From: Ciceribacter thiooxidans
Lineage (GTDB): Bacteria; Pseudomonadota; Alphaproteobacteria; Rhizobiales; Rhizobiaceae
NCBI RefSeq assembly: GCF_014126615.1
Contig: NZ_CP059896.1
Location: forward strand, 1,808,501-1,872,500
DNA: 64,000 nucleotides
Reading direction: 5' to 3'
The translations under genes and the position numbers were made by a program. The notes beneath the pieces are model-generated. The model was not told the DNA's origin, made no database searches, and worked only from the letters and a program-made list of their open reading frames with translations. This document shows, in pieces, positions 1 to 10,629 of this stretch (positions are counted from its first letter, which is position 1; every line of letters starts with the position of its first letter).

Positions 1-689
1 GCGTTCTGCGCGTGGCACATCAGGTGGAAGCCGCCAATCCCCTTCAGCGCGACGATCTTGCCGTCGAGGAGCGCTTCGGCGATCTCTTCGATCCGGTGGC
101 TGAGGCGCGGACCGCAAGCCGGACAGGCGACCGGCTCGGCATGGAACCGTCGGTTTTCAGGATCGCGGTAGTCGGCAGCGCAGGCCGGGCACATCACAAA
201 ACCCGCCATCGACGTCTGCGCCCGGTCATAGGGCAGCGCACGGGTTATGGTGTAGCGCGGGCCGCAATGGGTACAGTTGACGAAGGCGTAGCCGAAGAAG
301 CGGCTTTTGGGATCGCGCAGTTCCCGCAGGCAGTCCGGACAGGTGGCGGCATCGGCGCCGATCCGGGTTGCCACCTTGCCGCCGCGGCTTTCTGCAATCA
401 CGAAATCCGCATCGTGACCGAGCGGCCGCTCCTCGACCTCCACCGCATCGATGCGGGCGAGCACGGGTGCCTCAGCCCGCAGCGCCGTGCGGAACTCGTC
501 GACCGCACCGCCCTCGATTTCGATTAGGACGCCTTCGCTGTCGTTCAACACGAAGCCGCAAAGCCCGTAGCGACGGGCGAGCCCGAAGGCGAATGGGCGG
601 AAGCCGACGCCCTGCACGACGCCGCGCACCCGCAGGCGGAGCCTGCGCGGCGGCATCGAACGGGAGGAGGCCGGGTTCCGCTGCAGCAT
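1..689 (-). CDS. hypF: Carbamoyltransferase HypF, N-terminal part (runs off left edge)
   Basis: HypF makes the cyanide ligands of the [NiFe] active site from carbamoyl phosphate, handing thiocarbamate to HypE. About 229 codons are visible from an ATG at 689 two bases past the hypB stop. The N-terminus is an acylphosphatase domain ([20 protein letters not shown] near residues 21-40), followed by two zinc-finger pairs ([13 protein letters not shown] and [18 protein letters not shown]) and the start of the YrdC-like domain ([20 protein letters not shown]). The reading frame is open to the window edge, so the Kae1-like C-terminal domain lies outside. It is the last visible gene of the hyp operon; hypC, hypD and hypE are expected further left. 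Confidence 0.95.
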   Translation of the reverse strand, partial: MLQRNPASSRSMPPRRLRLRVRGVVQGVGFRPFAFGLARRYGLCGFVLNDSEGVLIEIEGGAVDEFRTALRAEAPVLARIDAVEVEERPLGHDADFVIAESRGGKVATRIGADAATCPDCLRELRDPKSRFFGYAFVNCTHCGPRYTITRALPYDRAQTSMAGFVMCPACAADYRDPENRRFHAEPVACPACGPRLSHRIEEIAEALLDGKIVALKGIGGFHLMCHAQN

Positions 690-691
690 GC

Positions 692-1612
692 TCAGCCTGC
701 CTTCGCGAGCGCGCGGGTGACGGCCATGGCAGCGTTCGCCTCGAGCCAGGAATAGAAGGCCGGCATGCCCTCACCGGTCCTTACCGAAACGACCAGCGTC
801 TGCAGTCTCGGGTTCACCCGGAGCGCATTGGCGATGCAGGCCCCGACATCGAAATCGAGGTGCGGCAGGAGGTCCGCCTTGTTCAGGATCATCAGGTCGG
901 CGGCGGCGAACATGTCGGGATACTTGAGTGGCTTGTCCTCGCCTTCCGTCACCGAAAGCAGCACGACCTTGTGTGCCTCGCCGAGATCGAAGGCGGCGGG
1001 GCAGACGAGGTTTCCGACGTTCTCGATGAATAGCACGCTGTTCTTTGCCGGCGCCAGTTCCTCGACGGCATGGCCGACCATGTGGGCGTCGAGGTGGCAG
1101 CCCTTGCCGGTATTGACCTGGATCGCCGGCGCACCGGTCTCGCGAATACGCGCCGCATCGTTGGAGGTCTGCTGGTCGCCTTCGACGACACTGATCGCCA
1201 GCCGCTCCTTCAGGTCGCTGATCGTTCGCACCAGAAGGCTCGTCTTGCCGGAGCCGGGGCTCGAGACGAAATTCAGGGCGAAGATGCCATTGGCCGCGAA
1301 ATAGGCCCGGTTTTCCGCGGCAAAGCCGTCGTTCTTCGACAGGATATCGCGCTCCACCTGGATGATGCGCTCCTGGCTCATGCCGGGGACGTGGATGCCG
1401 GCGATTCCCTGCCCGTAATGGATGAGCCCCTCCTCGCCATGATCATGGTGTTGGTGATGCTCATGATCGTGAAAATGGTCATGGCCATGCGGATGCGCGT
1501 GGTCGTGATGATCGTGGTGATGATGGTCGCCGTGATGATGTCCGTGCCCGTGAGCGTGGCCATGACCCTTTTCGACAACGGGCTCCGTCCCGCAACCGCA
1601 TACCGTGCACAT
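692..1612 (-). CDS. hypB: Hydrogenase nickel incorporation GTPase HypB, His-rich form
   Basis: HypB is a SIMIBI-class GTPase that, with HypA, inserts nickel into the hydrogenase large subunit. The ATG at 1612 overlaps the hypA stop by one base (TAATG) and begins MCTVCGCG, the usual N-terminal cysteine nickel site. A histidine-rich stretch follows at roughly residues 18-59 with about 25 His, which suggests nickel storage as in rhizobial HypB. The P-loop reads [11 protein letters not shown], with VEGDQQT, a nickel-binding GKGCHLD segment and NKAD for guanine specificity. The frame stays open upstream to 1738, but that part only overlaps hypA. Protein length is 306 residues, typical for the His-rich subfamily. 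Confidence 0.97.
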   Translation of the reverse strand: MCTVCGCGTEPVVEKGHGHAHGHGHHHGDHHHHDHHDHAHPHGHDHFHDHEHHQHHDHGEEGLIHYGQGIAGIHVPGMSQERIIQVERDILSKNDGFAAENRAYFAANGIFALNFVSSPGSGKTSLLVRTISDLKERLAISVVEGDQQTSNDAARIRETGAPAIQVNTGKGCHLDAHMVGHAVEELAPAKNSVLFIENVGNLVCPAAFDLGEAHKVVLLSVTEGEDKPLKYPDMFAAADLMILNKADLLPHLDFDVGACIANALRVNPRLQTLVVSVRTGEGMPAFYSWLEANAAMAVTRALAKAG

Positions 1613-1953
1613 TATATCACCTCCAAATCCCTGATCTTCAATTCGTCGCCTGCCGTCATCTGCACATGATACTGCCCGCATTCCGGACAGGCCCCGAACC
1701 GCTCCGCGAGCGGCACCGTCTTGCCGCAGTCGAGGCACCAGCCTTCACCTGCCACCCGGTTGATGCGCAGCTCCGCTTCTTCGGCGAAGCTGCCGCGACG
1801 AACCGCGTCGTAGCAGAAGAAAAGTGCGTCGGGGTCGACGTGGCTCAGCACGCCGACATCGAGGCGGATCACCTGCACCCTGGCGGCGCCGGCCTTTTGC
1901 GCCGTCTCGCAGGCGATCTCCACGACACTTTCCATCAGCGACATCTCATGCAT
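1612..1953 (-). CDS. hypA: Hydrogenase maturation factor HypA (nickel chaperone)
   Basis: HypA delivers nickel together with HypB. The 113-residue product starts [10 protein letters not shown], where His2 and the free N-terminus form the nickel site. It carries the zinc-binding pair CLDC and CPEC near residues 73-76 and 89-92. Length matches the family. The start overlaps the hupK stop by 8 nt and the stop overlaps the hypB start by one base, so the three genes are translationally coupled in the hup-hyp transcript. No unusual residue is seen. Confidence 0.97.
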   Translation of the reverse strand: MHEMSLMESVVEIACETAQKAGAARVQVIRLDVGVLSHVDPDALFFCYDAVRRGSFAEEAELRINRVAGEGWCLDCGKTVPLAERFGACPECGQYHVQMTAGDELKIRDLEVI

Positions 1954-3043
1954 GCGCTGCCTCCTTCAACCTGATCTCGAACGCCACGCAGGGATCGAAG
2001 AGCGCCGCAAGCTGCGAAACCGTGGTGCGGGCGGTCTCACCCTCCCCGATGCGGCTCGACAACAGCGTTTCGACGAAGGGTCCGGCGGGGTGAAAATTCC
2101 ACTCCGTCGGAGCGAGGATGCGATAGGCAGAAAGCCTGCCGTCCGCGCCGATCTCCGCCTCGTGATAAAGCCTCCCCCGCGCGCACTCGACCGCGCCAAA
2201 GCCGGTATTGTGGGACAACTCCCCCTGGCGCATCAAGCCCGCGATATCCTCTGCCTTTCCTTCCGCGAGCGCCCGCATCGCATTCAGGCTCTCGCGGACA
2301 TCCTCGAGACGCGCGGAGAACCGGGCAGCGAAATGCGGACCGTGCACTGGCAGGATGCCGCCGAGGCGGGCATAGGCGCCGGTCTCGACCACCCGTCCGT
2401 CGAGATGCGGCCGCGCGCAGAAGCCGGCATCGCGGCGCATGAGGTCCGCGACCACATCGTCCTCGTCGGGCGAGAGCGCGTCCGCGGCCCGGCGGGGGAA
2501 ACTGTCGATGCCCCGCAATTCGGCGAGGATCGCGCCGCACAGGGTATCTGCGGACGGAAGTTCCGCCTTCCCCGCACCCAGCGCAGCCGCGGCATCCGTC
2601 AGCGTCGCCACGGATACGGCCGTCTCGACGTTCGTTGCCGCTCCGGCGATGATTGATTGCGAGGCGGCAAGCGCCTTGCGCAGCGCGGGTGCAGCCTGGG
2701 CGGCAAAGCGCGCACCGGTATTTGTCGGCCATTGCATGACGAGCGCGCGCAGTGTCTCGAACACCCGCTCCGCCAGCACGCCCATGGCGAGATTGCGCCG
2801 CCTGTCACCCGACACCGGCTCACCTCTTGCTGCGGCGACGGCGAGCGTCGATGCCGTCGACTGGGCAAAGCCGCAAAGAGAGAAGAGCCGACCCGCGAGC
2901 TGTGGTGCCTCCTGCGGATTTCGGCCGACGAACATCTGCGCCAGTCCCTGCGGACGATCGGCGGAAAGCGCGACCGCGCAGACCTGCCCGCGCGATACGG
3001 TCACGTCGATCCTGATCGAGCCGGCGCCGAGCGCGAAGGTCAT
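1946..3043 (-). CDS. hupK: Hydrogenase maturation scaffold HupK (large-subunit paralogue)
   Basis: This 365-residue protein resembles the [NiFe] hydrogenase large subunit but is not catalytic; HupK/HoxV is thought to act as a scaffold for Fe(CN)2CO cofactor transfer in aerobic rhizobia. The similarity is clearest at the C-terminus, with [13 protein letters not shown] and a terminal [16 protein letters not shown]. Cys1 of the catalytic DPCxxC signature is kept and the second cysteine is replaced by phenylalanine. The N-terminal RxCxxC motif is also absent, so it cannot hold a full NiFe centre. It overlaps hupJ by 4 nt and hypA by 8 nt. Confidence 0.9.
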   Translation of the reverse strand: MTFALGAGSIRIDVTVSRGQVCAVALSADRPQGLAQMFVGRNPQEAPQLAGRLFSLCGFAQSTASTLAVAAARGEPVSGDRRRNLAMGVLAERVFETLRALVMQWPTNTGARFAAQAAPALRKALAASQSIIAGAATNVETAVSVATLTDAAAALGAGKAELPSADTLCGAILAELRGIDSFPRRAADALSPDEDDVVADLMRRDAGFCARPHLDGRVVETGAYARLGGILPVHGPHFAARFSARLEDVRESLNAMRALAEGKAEDIAGLMRQGELSHNTGFGAVECARGRLYHEAEIGADGRLSAYRILAPTEWNFHPAGPFVETLLSSRIGEGETARTTVSQLAALFDPCVAFEIRLKEAAHA

Positions 3044-3561
3044 GGCTGCGCCTCCTCGCGGGAGCCGAAATGCCCTCGCAGGAGGTCGCGCCGATTGACC
3101 GCAGGTGCCGACGGTGGTGGCTCGGCGAGCGCCTCGGGATCGAAGAAGGCGTCGGCCGCTTCCATGGCGGTCGCGACTGCCGCTTCCATCGTCGAAAATT
3201 CGAAGACCGGCGAGAAGAGCGAGCAGGCGTCCACCCGGCCGATACCCTCCAGCTCACCGGCGATCAGCTCGACTTCGCCCGCGGGAAGGAAGGCACGCAC
3301 CGTCGTGCCGTTTGCCGCCGGCGGGCTTTCCGTTCCGGGCAGATCGACCGCGAGCAGGTTCATGAACCACGGCGTGACGACGACACCGAAGGCGCGGCCG
3401 CCCCAGGGACGGAAGCCGCAGCTTGCGACGCCGAGCGCGGCATTGCAGATCGGCACGTCGGCCATCGCCGTCTCGGCGATCGCGCGGTAACGTACCTCCA
3501 GCCGCCGCGCGATCTCGGCCGCCTGCATCTCCGCGGTCTGCCGGTCCGCTTCAGCGTCCAT
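3040..3561 (-). CDS. hupJ: Hydrogenase assembly chaperone HupJ (HybE family)
   Basis: HybE-type chaperones bind the Tat signal of the hydrogenase small subunit or assist its oxygen-protected maturation. The 173-residue product contains the family core [25 protein letters not shown] (written here only as [12 protein letters not shown] followed by TPWFMNLL) and the later LFSPVFEF segment at about residues 115-122. It overlaps hupI by 11 nt and hupK by 4 nt, so it is part of the tightly packed hupF-K block. No membrane segment or signal peptide is present, which fits a cytoplasmic helper. Confidence 0.88.
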   Translation of the reverse strand: MDAEADRQTAEMQAAEIARRLEVRYRAIAETAMADVPICNAALGVASCGFRPWGGRAFGVVVTPWFMNLLAVDLPGTESPPAANGTTVRAFLPAGEVELIAGELEGIGRVDACSLFSPVFEFSTMEAAVATAMEAADAFFDPEALAEPPPSAPAVNRRDLLRGHFGSREEAQP

Positions 3562-3766
3562 CGCCGAGCCTCATAAACTTTTCCTGCGGGGCATCGCAGT
3601 TCGGGCAGCGCCAGTCCGGCGGCAGGTCGGCAAAGGCCGTCCCGATGTCGATCTGCCAGACGGGATCGCCTTCGGCCGGATCGTAGACATGCCAGCAGAT
3701 CCCGCATTCCATGCGGTCGGCAGCGTCCATCGTCTCGCGCTTGCCGAAATTCTCGAAGCCGCTCAT
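3551..3766 (-). CDS. hupI: Rubredoxin HupI
   Basis: A 71-residue rubredoxin with one Fe(Cys)4 site: CGIC at residues 21-24 and CPNC at 54-57, with the usual intervening DP and LPPDW motifs. HupI is needed for hydrogenase synthesis in air, probably supplying electrons during maturation of the small-subunit clusters. The ATG at 3766 overlaps the hupH stop (ATGA) and gives the normal N-terminus. The open frame continues upstream to 3913, but that extension lies wholly within hupH and is not credible. Confidence 0.95.
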   Translation of the reverse strand: MSGFENFGKRETMDAADRMECGICWHVYDPAEGDPVWQIDIGTAFADLPPDWRCPNCDAPQEKFMRLGDGR

Positions 3767-4611
3767 TTGAAATAAGCCTCCTCGATCTCCCTGAGGCGGC
3801 TTTCGGAATCGCGAAAATCCTCCTCCGCGGCGATCGCGACGGAAGGCGTCCCGCCGATTTCCAGCGTATCGAGGATGATCGTGTCCATGGCGTTGTAGAA
3901 CTGCACCGACCATACATGGCGGACACCGGTCGCAAGAATCCGGCAGGTGCCGTAGCCACGGGACGTCAACTGCACCGGACCGGGGCCGAGCGTATCCTGC
4001 AGGAAGCCCATGTCGTCCGGGCTCATCGGCAACAGCGAGAAGGTGATCGTGTGAGACGGATCACCCTCGCCATAGGCCGCGACGCGCTCGCCGATTTCGT
4101 GCAGGACGGGCATGACGTTCATGGCGCCGGCCGGCGGCTCGCCGACGGCAAGGACCGTCGGCAGCGCGGACGGCGCTTCGCGGACGGCGGCCGGGATCGC
4201 GGCAACCTCGATGTAGTCGGCAAGGAGAACTCCGTCCGTACTCGTGAAGCGGATGCGCCAGACGCCGGCCATCACCGCTTCCTGGATCTGTGCAAGGACG
4301 CCGTTCCGCAACGCGACGACGCCAGCAACCTCACCCTCGCCTAAGGTCTGCGAGATGAGCTCGCGGTCGTCCTCGGGAAAATCGGTGATGTCGAAGAGCG
4401 TCCCCGGCTCGTCGGCCTTCTGGACCGCCAGCGCATCGGCGATCTTCGGCAACAGTTCCGCAGTCCTCCGGCAGCGGCGGATCATCTCCTCCGCACTCGC
4501 GGTCGCGAGATAGTTCAGCCTGCGGGTGGCCGTCGGCGGCTCCGCGTCGATCGGCATGACGGTCATTGCCGCATCCTCGCCCTCCGGGGCGACCCAAAAC
4601 CCGGCCTTCAT
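3763..4611 (-). CDS. hupH: Hydrogenase expression/formation protein HupH (HyaF/HoxQ family)
   Basis: HupH belongs to the HyaF/HoxQ family required for small-subunit maturation of oxygen-tolerant hydrogenases. The 282-residue product shows the family C-terminal repeat, with FSLLPMSPDDMGFLQDTLG and the RGYGTCRI and VWSVQFYNAMDTIILDTLEIG segments (quoted in short pieces) around residues 195-260. An N-terminal half with FDITDFPEDD and LISQTLGEGEV is an internally related copy, typical of this family. It overlaps hupG by 4 nt and hupI by 4 nt. No signal peptide is visible. Confidence 0.92.
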   Translation of the reverse strand: MKAGFWVAPEGEDAAMTVMPIDAEPPTATRRLNYLATASAEEMIRRCRRTAELLPKIADALAVQKADEPGTLFDITDFPEDDRELISQTLGEGEVAGVVALRNGVLAQIQEAVMAGVWRIRFTSTDGVLLADYIEVAAIPAAVREAPSALPTVLAVGEPPAGAMNVMPVLHEIGERVAAYGEGDPSHTITFSLLPMSPDDMGFLQDTLGPGPVQLTSRGYGTCRILATGVRHVWSVQFYNAMDTIILDTLEIGGTPSVAIAAEEDFRDSESRLREIEEAYFK

Positions 4612-5057
4612 GCCCTTGCTCCCTTACCTGAATAGTTGATTTCCACCTTCGGCCCCGTGGATGGCTGCAGGCCCGGCGCGCCGGGCAACAGCCAGCGGCC
4701 GATCTCCTCGATATATTCCGACCAGTCGCGGATACACGGCAGCACGCCGAGTACCGCGTCGCCACGCGTGACCACGAGGCTCGGCATCATCACGACGTGG
4801 AAACGGGCCTTCAGCTTCTCTTCGGCATGACGGGCGACCACCCCACCCTTGAGCCGCCCCTGAAAACTCTGCAGGATCTCCGGCATCACCACCGCGACGT
4901 CGTTGCTCTCGCTGCGCTGCGCCGGATCACCGGTGAAAAACAACAGGCTATGCTCGGGCTCGGACGCCTCCTTCGCGAGGAAGGCGTCAATTGAGGTGTC
5001 ATCTATGACGGGTAGTTTCATCCGCTCGCTCAAGGCGCGGACCAGAAATGACGGCAT
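4608..5057 (-). CDS. hupG: Thioredoxin-fold hydrogenase chaperone HupG (HyaE/HoxO family)
   Basis: HyaE/HoxO proteins are thioredoxin-like chaperones that bind the Tat signal of the hydrogenase small subunit. The 149-residue product keeps the fold (SLLFFTGDP, DVAVVMPEIL, MPSLVVTRGDAVLGVLPCIRDW) but lacks the redox CxxC, as expected for the family. The chosen ATG at 5057 is preceded by a strong GGGAGGAG ribosome site; an internal ATG at 5021 lacks one. The gap to hupF is unusually long for this operon (190 nt) and holds a large perfect hairpin. Confidence 0.9.
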   Translation of the reverse strand: MPSFLVRALSERMKLPVIDDTSIDAFLAKEASEPEHSLLFFTGDPAQRSESNDVAVVMPEILQSFQGRLKGGVVARHAEEKLKARFHVVMMPSLVVTRGDAVLGVLPCIRDWSEYIEEIGRWLLPGAPGLQPSTGPKVEINYSGKGARA

Positions 5058-5180
5058 TCACTCCTCCCATACCGGCGTGACCGAAGGTCTCCGCCCTATA
5101 CGGAGCAAAGCCCGTGCCAGTTGGCAGAAAAGTCACATTCCATTGAAATGAAAGCGATATTTCCAGTCCGGCATACACGG

Positions 5181-5223
5181 AAAATGACAATGGCGGAAAC
5201 TTTCTTTCCGCCATTGTCATTTT
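5181..5223 (-). terminator. 19-bp perfect hairpin between hupF and hupG (attenuator or processing site)
   Basis: Two 19-nt arms, 5181-5199 and 5205-5223, are exact inverted complements with a 5-nt loop. On the coding strand the 3' arm ends in ATTTT, so it could act as a partial terminator or as an RNA-stabilising or processing element within the hup operon. The central ten bases (ATGGCGGAAA) also form the stem at 38140-38166. Function is inferred from structure only. Confidence 0.6.
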
Positions 5224-5247
5224 ACTTTCCATTTACCCGGCCTGAGG

Positions 5248-5538
5248 TCACCGCAGGTGTTCGGGCAATTCCGGTTCGCGCGAAATCAGGTCTTCGAAAA
5301 GCGCCTCGAAGGGACGCCCGCCGACCGCCTCCGAAAGGCCGGTGAGCGCGTTGTCGATCGCACTCGCCTCCTCCGCTCCGAGCGCCCGGATTGCCGAACC
5401 GAGATGGGTCAGCAGGTAGGTGCCGGGCTCCTGGGTACCGACAAGCATTAATGAGACGCGATACCGCTCACCGTGGCGCTCGCACAGCGCCTCGAATTCG
5501 CCTGCCTCGACGACCCGCATGGGAATTCCGATGCACAT
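5248..5538 (-). CDS. hupF: HupF, HypC-family hydrogenase chaperone
   Basis: A HypC paralogue of 96 residues that begins MCIGIPMRVVE; the essential Cys2 that contacts the iron centre is present. HupF stabilises the HupL precursor and protects its maturation under oxygen, working alongside HypC and HupK. The C-terminus is slightly longer than canonical HypC, as usual for HupF. A GGAGAAGG ribosome site precedes the ATG. It sits 72 nt downstream of hupE and is followed by a 190-nt gap with the hairpin. Confidence 0.95.
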   Translation of the reverse strand: MCIGIPMRVVEAGEFEALCERHGERYRVSLMLVGTQEPGTYLLTHLGSAIRALGAEEASAIDNALTGLSEAVGGRPFEALFEDLISREPELPEHLR

Positions 5539-5610
5539 CCGCCTTCTCCGACACTGTGTTCCGCGACGCCGGAAAGCCCCCAGCCCCCGGTTGGAACATT
5601 TTTCGATCCG

Positions 5611-6192
5611 TCAGCCAGCCAGCAACGCTAGGCCCGCGACGGCAACGAGGCCGCCCGCTGCCCGCCGCAGCATCCCTTCGGCGTTACCGAAGCGCGCCAT
5701 GCCGAGACCGAGGCCCACGGCATGCAGAAGACCGGTTGCGAGCACGAAGCCGGCAACATAGCTCCACTGGTTTGCCATGGCCGGCAATTCGACCCCATGG
5801 GCTTGGCCATGGAACAGGGCACAAGCGCCGACGAAGGCCGCGGCGAGCGGCGTCGGCACCCGGACATTCAGGAGGACGACAAGACCGATCGCAGCGACCG
5901 AGGCGGCAATCAGCGTCTCCACCATCGGCAAGGCAATGCCGGTGATGCCGAGGAGTCCGCCAGCGACCATCACGCCCATGAAGGAGAGCGGAACGAGGTA
6001 TCGCGCCCGCCCGCCTAGGCTCGCGGCCCAGAGGCCGACGCCGATCATCGCCAGCATGTGGTCGAGCCCGGTGAAGGGATGCGAGAACCCGGCCTCGAGT
6101 CCGTGACTGTGAAGTCCGACGCCGGTGTGTGCCTCGGCGGTCGCGGGAAGCGCCGCCAGCACGAACAGCGCAAGTGTACGAAATCTCTTCAT
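5611..6192 (-). CDS. hupE: HupE/UreJ family nickel permease
   Basis: HupE is an inner-membrane protein that mediates nickel uptake for hydrogenase. The 193-residue product has an N-terminal signal-like segment ending ATAEA|HTGVG and about six hydrophobic helices. The family motif HPFTGLDHMLAM lies at about residues 38-49, and a second histidine site, FHGQAHGVE, near residues 128-136. Both are needed for transport in characterised homologues. It follows hupD by 10 nt, with AGGGG as ribosome site. Local nickel import fits the neighbouring HypA and HypB. Confidence 0.94.
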   Translation of the reverse strand: MKRFRTLALFVLAALPATAEAHTGVGLHSHGLEAGFSHPFTGLDHMLAMIGVGLWAASLGGRARYLVPLSFMGVMVAGGLLGITGIALPMVETLIAASVAAIGLVVLLNVRVPTPLAAAFVGACALFHGQAHGVELPAMANQWSYVAGFVLATGLLHAVGLGLGMARFGNAEGMLRRAAGGLVAVAGLALLAG

Positions 6193-6202
6193 TGTCGTTC
6201 CC

Positions 6203-6805
6203 CTAGAGGTTGGCGCCGGCAGCGCGCGCGGTGCGCCGCTCGTAGCTGTCGAAATCGATGTCGTTTTCCAGGAGCGGCGGCACCGTCGCCCCCTCGGGAC
6301 GCCGCGTCACCGCGACACCCCAGCGTCCGAGAATATCCGCCGCCAGTTCGACGGCTGCGGGTATCACCGCTGCGACCGGGCCGGTCAGCGGACCGCCCCA
6401 GTCTTCGAGGTCCACCGGCTGGCAGCCGATCAGCGCGAGCCGCTCGGGATACCGCCCCATCAGATCGGCGGCACTCAGCACCTCCTGAAAGCCGGTCTGG
6501 TGCAGGCTCATCTTCTTGGCGCCGGTGAATTTCGGCACCTCGTCGTCCTCCACCAGCTTCAGCGTCGCAGGTTCCAGGCCGTAGTCGATCGCGTCGAAGA
6601 CGATCAGCCTGTCGTGCTCATTGACGAACTGGACGAGATAGAGCCCCTGCGTGCCGCCATCGAGCACGGTGACGTTCTCCGGCACCTCGAAGACCCTGTG
6701 AAAGGCCTCCACCGCCCGGACGCCGAAGCCCTCGTCCGCCCAAAGGATGTTGCCGATCCCGAGAACGAGGATCCTCGGCGTGGTCGTCGCGACCGCTTCC
6801 GCCAT
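6203..6805 (-). CDS. hupD: Hydrogenase maturation protease HupD
   Basis: HupD is the nickel-dependent endopeptidase that removes the C-terminal peptide of HupL once nickel is inserted. The 200-residue product has the family start LVLGIGNILWADEGFG (nickel-ligand Glu in DEG), the second ligand in VFDAIDYG and the third in KMSLHQTGF. It begins directly after the hupC stop without a gap (hupC ends at 6806). Its substrate tail is encoded two genes upstream in hupL. Confidence 0.95.
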   Translation of the reverse strand: MAEAVATTTPRILVLGIGNILWADEGFGVRAVEAFHRVFEVPENVTVLDGGTQGLYLVQFVNEHDRLIVFDAIDYGLEPATLKLVEDDEVPKFTGAKKMSLHQTGFQEVLSAADLMGRYPERLALIGCQPVDLEDWGGPLTGPVAAVIPAAVELAADILGRWGVAVTRRPEGATVPPLLENDIDFDSYERRTARAAGANL

Positions 6806-7528
6806 TCAGTCCTCCCTGTCCTTGAACATGCGCTCACCGGAAATCATCGAGGAGATGATGCTCTGGCGGCTCATGATGTCCTCGCGGACGGCCACGTAGA
6901 TATGGACCATCACGAAGAGCAGGATCACCCACATGCCGAGATGGTGCCAGGTGTGCAGGTCCTGGCTGTTCGGGAAGATCGAGAACACCCAGCCGAACAG
7001 CGCATATTCCCAACTGTCACGCCCGGCCCCTTCGCTATAGAGGGCGAACCCGGTCACCACCATGAAGACGAGCGGCAGCGTAAAGGCGAGGAACATCGTG
7101 AACTGTGCCAGCGGATTGTGGCCGACATACTTCTTCGGCTTGGAGGTGAGGAAAGTGTACCACTTCACCTCATGCCACCATTCCTTCCAGTACTGCCCCT
7201 TCCAGAAGGGCACGTAGAAAATCTGCCGGGCGTGCACGTTTCCGACGAAAGCCCAGTAGATCCTGAGAAGCAGGAAGACCGCGAGCACCTGCCCGGCGGC
7301 GAAATGGGCAAAGCGGATGTAGCCCATCAGGAAGTCTGCACTCGCCTCCCCCGGCACAGCCGGGAGAGGTGAACCGATGAAATAACCCGTCAGCGCCAGC
7401 GTGAAGATCGCGAAAGCGTTGACCCAGTGCCAGATGCGGACCGGCGCCTCATAGACATAGACGCTCTGGCGCTCCACGGCGGCTTCGCCGTGGGAGTCTG
7501 AGGCGGTGAGGGATTCGTGCATGGTCAT
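6806..7528 (-). CDS. hupC: Hydrogenase b-type cytochrome subunit HupC
   Basis: HupC anchors HupSL to the membrane and passes electrons from H2 to quinone. The 240-residue protein has four predicted membrane helices. Likely haem-ligand histidines occur in VRIWHWVNAF (helix 1), RFAHFAAGQV (helix 2) and the HTWHHLGMW region (helix 4). The conserved AREDIMSRQ-type tail (here VREDIMSRQSIISSMISG) follows. It lies 12 nt after hupL, as in other hupSLC operons. Confidence 0.95.
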   Translation of the reverse strand: MTMHESLTASDSHGEAAVERQSVYVYEAPVRIWHWVNAFAIFTLALTGYFIGSPLPAVPGEASADFLMGYIRFAHFAAGQVLAVFLLLRIYWAFVGNVHARQIFYVPFWKGQYWKEWWHEVKWYTFLTSKPKKYVGHNPLAQFTMFLAFTLPLVFMVVTGFALYSEGAGRDSWEYALFGWVFSIFPNSQDLHTWHHLGMWVILLFVMVHIYVAVREDIMSRQSIISSMISGERMFKDRED

Positions 7529-7540
7529 TGCCGGTCCTCC

Positions 7541-9331
<1,791 letters not shown>

Positions 9332-9347
9332 GGATGGTACCCTCCCC

Positions 9348-10433
9348 TTATGCGTCGGTCTTTTCGCGGCTCTTGGCGGTGACCCGCTTGACCGCGGTGA
9401 TGCCGGCATGGGCGACGATCGCCGCACCGACGACGCCGGCCGCCGTCCTGCCGATCTGGTCGGCATTGGCCTCGACGCCGAACTGGTTGATCGTGGTCAG
9501 GCGGTCGTAGAAGCTGCCTTTGTCCCAGAAGCCCTCTTCCGAACAGCCGATGCAGCCGTGGCCGGACTGGATCGGGAAGGAGACGCCGTTGTTCCAGCGG
9601 ACCGTCGAGCAGGCATTGTAGGTCGTCGGGCCCTTGCAGCCCATCTTGTAGAGACAGTAGCCCTTGCGTGCGCCCTCGTCGTCCCATTCCTCGACGAACT
9701 GGCCGGCGTCGAAATGCGGACGGCGGTAGCACTTGTCGTGAATGCGCTGCGAGTAGAACATCTTCGGGCGGCCCTGCCGGTCGAGTTCCGGAAGCTTGCC
9801 GAACGTGGTGATGAAGGTGACGACGCCGGTCATGACTTCGGCAATCGGCGGACAGCCCGGAACCTTGATGATCGGCTTGTCCTTGATGACCTTGTCGATC
9901 GGGGTGGCCTGCGTCGGGTTCGGCTTGGCCGCCTGCACACAGCCCCAGGAGGCGCAGGCGCCCCAGGCGATGATCGCCATGGCGTCTTCCGCCATCCATT
10001 TCAGCTTTTCGACGAAGGGCTTGCCGCCGTCGATGCAGAACATGCCATCCTCGTTGAGCGGCGGATTGCCCTCGACGGCGAGAATGTACTTGCCCTTGTA
10101 CTTTTGCTTGGTCTCCTCGAGGATTGCTTCGGCCTGGTGGCCGGCAGCCGCCATGATCGTGTCGTCGTAGTCGAGCGAGATCATCGACAGCACGACATCC
10201 TTCACCAGCGGATGGGCCGAGCGGATGAAACTCTCCGAGCAGCAGGTGCATTCCAGACCGTGCATCCAGATCACCGGAACACGCTCCTTGGTCTCCAGCG
10301 CCTCCTCCATCGCCCTGGCGCCCGAGGGACCGAATCCGAGGCTTGCCGCCGTCAGCGAGCAGAACTTGGTGAAGCTCCTGCGCGTGATGCCCTGGCGGCG
10401 TATGACATCATAGAAGGTTTCCGTTGCGGCCAT
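9348..10433 (-). CDS. hupS: Uptake [NiFe] hydrogenase small subunit HupS (oxygen-tolerant type)
   Basis: HupS holds three iron-sulfur clusters linking the active site to HupC. The 361-residue precursor has a twin-arginine signal RRSFTKF at residues 18-24. The proximal cluster region reads ECTCC (Cys62, Cys64, Cys65), and a further cysteine lies in GMFCIDGG (Cys133). Cys64 and Cys133 are the two extra ligands typical of the [4Fe-3S] cluster of oxygen-tolerant group 1d enzymes. A C-terminal hydrophobic helix (about residues 328-348) anchors it in the membrane. The medial and distal cluster cysteines ([21 protein letters not shown]) are present. Confidence 0.98.
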   Translation of the reverse strand: MAATETFYDVIRRQGITRRSFTKFCSLTAASLGFGPSGARAMEEALETKERVPVIWMHGLECTCCSESFIRSAHPLVKDVVLSMISLDYDDTIMAAAGHQAEAILEETKQKYKGKYILAVEGNPPLNEDGMFCIDGGKPFVEKLKWMAEDAMAIIAWGACASWGCVQAAKPNPTQATPIDKVIKDKPIIKVPGCPPIAEVMTGVVTFITTFGKLPELDRQGRPKMFYSQRIHDKCYRRPHFDAGQFVEEWDDEGARKGYCLYKMGCKGPTTYNACSTVRWNNGVSFPIQSGHGCIGCSEEGFWDKGSFYDRLTTINQFGVEANADQIGRTAAGVVGAAIVAHAGITAVKRVTAKSREKTDA

Positions 10434-10589
10434 TGATCTCCTCCAGCCTTCCTAGCCCGAGCGGCCTGTCGCGCAATTGCGACCCGCGCCGCGTCTCTTC
10501 GTGAAGCTGCGCCGGGCCCGGAGCCTTGGGAGCCCACTTGCCAGCACATACCCGCTGCAGAACAAGGGCGGGCTACGGACTCTAAGGAC

Positions 10590-10606
10590 AGCAAGAAGCA
10601 GACCAG
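10590..10606 (-). promoter_or_regulatory. Candidate sigma-54 promoter for hupS
   Basis: On the minus strand the sequence CTGGTCTGCTTCTTGCT has GG and GC dinucleotides exactly ten bases apart and a perfect TTGCT -12 element. The -24 element matches only in CTGG. It lies about 157 nt upstream of the hupS ATG, in the 331-nt hupV-hupS gap. HoxA- or NifA-driven sigma-54 transcription of hupS is known in other rhizobia. No clear TGT-N10-ACA activator site was seen upstream. Confidence 0.35.
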
Positions 10607-10610
10607 ATCG

Positions 10611-10629
10611 AAGCTCTTCGAGAGAGCTT
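10611..10629. repeat. 7-bp inverted repeat upstream of the hupS promoter candidate
   Basis: AAGCTCT at 10611-10617 and AGAGCTT at 10623-10629 pair around a 5-nt spacer. It lies immediately upstream of the proposed -24 box in the hupV-hupS gap. It may be the end of the hupUV transcript (there is no T-run) or an operator. Nothing else with clear structure or a gene is seen between 10434 and 10764. Confidence 0.35.

Noticed and set aside
1612..1738. N-terminal extension of HypB
   Set aside because: The extra 42 codons overlap hypA and precede the conserved MCTVCGCG start.
4999..5232. 77-codon minus-strand frame across the hupF-hupG gap
   Set aside because: It overlaps hupG out of frame and reads through the perfect hairpin; no homology recognised.
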